A stretch of DNA of 64,000 nucleotides, taken from Casuarina equisetifolia (lineage: Eukaryota > Streptophyta > Magnoliopsida > Fagales > Casuarinaceae). This document shows positions 61,115 to 64,000 of the stretch, piece by piece. Under the pieces are notes generated by a model. The model was not told the DNA's origin. It did no database searches and saw nothing but the letters and a program-made list of their open reading frames with translations. Position numbers and translations under genes: made by a program. Each line of letters begins with the position of its first letter. Position 1 is the stretch's first letter. The DNA is taken from assembly GCA_028551475.1 (NCBI GenBank), contig CM052358.1, forward strand, positions 16,227,938-16,291,937, given 5' to 3'.

Positions 61115-61709
61115 ACTTGAATTTGCAAAATACTCAAGCATGTGTAAGAAGGCTTGTAATATTATAGCAAAATGGCCCAGGAAAATAGTACAAAGTTTTC
61201 CTAGGCATGTACTAGTCTTATATAGCCAGTGGCTTTCAAACACAAATAACATATATATATTAGTTCATAGCACAAAGTCAAGGTTGGTTATCCTAATCTT
61301 CTTCAATCTCGTAACCATCCATCCTTGACTTCTTCCAGCTAAGGTCGGCACCTCCCTTCTTTATCTTGTTCTTGGATAAATGGGCGGTGGTGCACTCAAT
61401 CTCGGGACAGAGTTTCCTAATAACTCTCCTGGATGATAGGGCTTGAATGTTGAGTTCCTACTTGTCTGGAAGCCATGTTGTTTAGTGACTTTGGGTACGT
61501 AGGCTTGGCAGTAGGTACCACGAGGTGCATGCAACGTATAGGCTAGATCACTTGGTTCCTTAATTACCAGCTAGGACGTAGTTCTCTACATGGTCGATAC
61601 TGGACTGGGCAGTGAGTTCAGAATGGCAGTCAAAGCTTTCTTACCCCTCTCGTGCAGTTCTTGATTGTTCCTTTCAGCTTCTTCAAGTAAGGATCTCACT
61701 ACACCAACA
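61115..61709 (-). repeat. 5' LTR (right) of the ABCG-remnant copia
   Basis: Same ends as the left LTR; on the minus strand its last bases CAAGT directly abut the primer site TGGTATCAGAGCC. Confidence 0.9.
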
Positions 61710-61714
61710 ATTAT

Positions 61715-61875
61715 GAGGCTATAGAATGTAGTAAACATAATGTGAAAGATCCAGTCTGAATTTCATCATATAGTAGGATTTGCAATAGCAACAAAGAAGG
61801 AGAACTGTCAAATGAGGTTGGATAATGGAAACACAATTACTCCGTAATACCATTAGGCTTCTATAGATTAAAAAG
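61715..61875 (-). pseudogene. ABCG remnant C, exon 7 (5' part)
   Basis: Minus-strand bases encode MMKFRLDLSHYVYYIL, matching [17 protein letters not shown] of exon 7 in gene B. Upstream bases match the region coding for [15 protein letters not shown], with small deletions and frameshifts. The other ABCG exons were not found on either side. Confidence 0.82.
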
Positions 61876-64000
61876 GGAAAAAAATTATTTAAAGCAAAAA
61901 GAAAGAAAAATAAAAAAAAGTACAATGCTTGAATGCAGAATAAGAGTCTCACATCAGAAAATAAGATTCATAAATTTAAATTAAAATTAAAAAAATCTTA
62001 TAACTCTTGAACTAGTCTTTAGATTAAGCTTGTATGCTTTTTTTTAATGGTCTTAAAACTCATGTTAACTTTGCTCTTTCCCATGAACCTTGAGCTGGAT
62101 GATGTGTAACGTACGAGGAAGTTTAGCCTAGGTTAATAAAAAAAAAATTCTGAATCACTGAATGGACACAAAGACTTGTTTTCATAAAAGAAAACATAAC
62201 CTTTGGTTTTTGATTTCAAAAGCCGCCTCCTTCTTTGTACAGCTAGTTCCTTTCAAAACTTCTCTCTCTCACTATCTTACTAACACATGTCAATGACTCT
62301 TTTATTGTCTCATCTAGTTGTAGATGCAATAGATAGATACACTCAATTCTCTGCTTTAACCTTATTTAAGTAAATCTCATACTTAGTACAAAATCGTATG
62401 GCTCATGAACAAAAGAATCCCCTTTAGATTTACTACCAAGTAAATTCCCTTTATGAACAACCTTGCCCTCAAGGTTGTAAACATCTGATGCAACAATGTC
62501 TTTGGTGACCAAACAAGTTGTTGTACATTGATCGGGGTACATATCTTTGTTGCAAGCAAATTTGTTTCTCCCAAATTTTAGAAGGGCAAATCAGTCAATT
62601 TAACCTTCGATGGCTATTGTGAATATAGCTTGAATTGGTTGCCCCTCTTTATTAGCTAAGGAGAGCAAAAGTGTAACTAAGGTCTCTAAGTTCAATGTTC
62701 TTTGCAAGTTTGGCCTTTTCTACCATGTCATTTTCTACCTACACTCCTCCACTTCCACTTGTTGCCACCTTACTCTTTACTCTTTTAGTCTTTAAACACC
62801 TTTCTTCCACTGTGGCATCAAACTATACTACCTATGTCACCCTTCATTACTCTTTTTCCTAAGTGTACCACATTAAGACTATTCAAGACTGTCTAGAAAA
62901 GAAGCAAAGCTCCCTACTCTAGCTCCTTATGCACCATTTGTAGGCATGGCTCTTGACTATCCACGATCCAAACCCTATTTCCTAGCTCCTGACTATGGCT
63001 TATGGAAATGGACTTTTATTCTTAAGAAGCAAAAGCATCTTTTTGACACAAAGACTTTAGTTTCATGTTGGTTGTCTAAACTTTAACATTGCAATAGGAA
63101 CTTGCATATTCATGCTATTGACTAATTCCTATTCCTTCAACTCTCCACCATTACGTGTCACCAACCTCCCTTTTAATATTTTAGCTTCTCCATCTACAAT
63201 CTAAGTGAAGATCTTGCTTGCTCCTTAGAGTGCAATTAAACCCATGGAAGCAAGTGTAAGTTTCCTATGCCTAAGTAGGCCTTTCTTAGCACCAACATCT
63301 CTAGGCATTCTACCTTGTCTACTTTGCATCGTTGAGATTAACACGTAATGGGGTCATAGGCTAGTTAAAAATGAGGCAACTAGTAAATGTATACAAGTAT
63401 CCTGCTTTATCTTTTAAGGTAAAGCAATGTGATAACGAAAAATCTTGGACCACAAAGAAGCATGCTCCATCTGCAACTAGGCATGTAATGCTTCATCATA
63501 AAGTCTTTTGAGTGTTGTACTCTGCATTTTCATTTAATCTATTTGCATGTTGCTTTTGCTTTATGTTTCTACTTAATTGTAATCTATCTACTTGTTTTTG
63601 TTGTTTTGAACTATGTTTTAGTCATTTAGTTACTAAAAACTTCTAGAACTTATATTCCTCACTTGAAAATAGAATAGAATCAAGTGTTTAGCAAGCTTCT
63701 TGTTATTTTTTACTGTCTCAATTTCCACTACAATATTGCTTGTGAAACGTTTACAAGGGTATCAAAAAGCCAAGTTGTTTTTTTTTACTTCTGCAAACTC
63801 AAATAGACTTTTTCCTCTTAACATCTAGACATAATGGCCTTAACCCTTTTTCCTTGTCTTCTTCATTTGGTTCTTCTTCATTTGTCTTCCTCATCAACAA
63901 GCTCACTATTTCCTAACTCTTAACTACCATTACCCATTTTCAATGGTAGAAACTATAAGTTCTAATCCACCTATATGTTTTTGTATTTCAAACTACAAGG
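61876..64000. other. AT-rich region, no gene recognised
   Basis: No ABCG exon 6 or earlier exon follows the remnant. Short open frames (for example minus 62574-62383) show no recognisable domain. Composition and the lack of coding signal suggest decayed transposon sequence, but no specific family could be named. Confidence 0.5.

Larger units (their letters stand above)
56072..61709 (-). mobile_element. Full-length degenerate Ty1/copia element inside ABCG remnant C
   Basis: LTRs at 56072-56667 and 61115-61709 are flanked by the 5-base duplication ATTAT (56067-56071, 61710-61714). On the minus strand the primer site TGGTATCAGAGCC (61114-61102) directly follows the 5' LTR, and the polypurine GCGGGGGAT precedes the 3' LTR. 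Domains in order, with stops and frameshifts: CCHC knuckle (CQICGKKGHIGLEC) and protease WIADTG (60280-59885), integrase (SCPYTLEQNGIAERKHRHIV, 59307-59062), RT (58139-57480, including GSKWVFKTK, NKSLYGLKQSPRAW and LLYVNDIIVTG with YVND in place of YVDD), and RNase H (57255-56944, SAEAEYKALVEGTAE). The LTRs differ at about 10% of positions by eye, mostly transitions, so it is older than the 28.8-kb element. Confidence 0.93.

Noticed and set aside
1..64000. CRISPR arrays, operons, phage or bacterial mobile systems, tRNA or rRNA genes
   Set aside because: The sequence is plant nuclear DNA; no regular spacer arrays, rRNA segments or complete tRNA cloverleaf were seen.

Overview
The window is nuclear DNA from a flowering plant, most likely a TE-rich, woody-type eudicot. 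The evidence is plant gene families with long introns and GT-AG splice sites, AT-rich spacers, Ty1/copia, TRIM and LINE relics, and CT-rich 5' leaders. The species cannot be fixed from the sequence. I recognise four intact protein-coding genes: an Ash2/TRAUCO-type SPRY protein (+, 3018-7139), one galactinol synthase (+, 18905-20515), and two tandem ABCG half-transporters (-, 47039-53461 and 39857-45789). Both ABCG genes have nine exons with conserved intron phases.

Layout. 1-9.6 kb holds the TRAUCO gene and its flanks, with simple repeats. 9.6-17.6 kb is old transposon debris: a minus-strand copia fragment, then a degenerate plus-strand copia with gag-PR-INT-RT-RH still in order and a 3' LTR, nested with a TRIM-like element and a (TG)n inverted repeat. 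17.6-38.2 kb is a galactinol synthase cluster. An orphan 3' tail (17.57 kb) is followed by an intact gene and then a second copy that is about as similar as a recent duplicate. The second copy carries two stop codons, two frameshifts and a 3.57-kb copia insertion in exon 2, with a LINE in its 3' flank. A short divergent third GolS remnant lies at 36.8 kb. The same composite block (copia RT/RNase H relic carrying a nested TRIM and internal tandem repeats) closes both GolS units (26.2-27.2 and 37.0-38.2 kb). This identifies them as a segmental tandem duplication with its junction near 27198/27199.

39.8-53.5 kb is the ABCG pair, head to tail on the minus strand. The downstream gene has an inverted pair of LTR-like arms in intron 3. 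56.0-61.9 kb holds a third ABCG remnant, a piece of exon 7. It is split by a 5.6-kb degenerate copia that left a 5-bp duplication, and the element's LTRs end in unusual bases. The remainder (62-64 kb) is AT-rich with no gene recognised.

Nothing suggests that the gene groups act together. TRAUCO is a nuclear chromatin factor, GolS makes galactinol for raffinose-family sugars, and the ABCG pair is related to cuticular lipid exporters. The window's interest is in gene birth and death: two lineage-expanded families, each with live and dead tandem copies, dated by nested transposons. I found no convincing undescribed molecular system.
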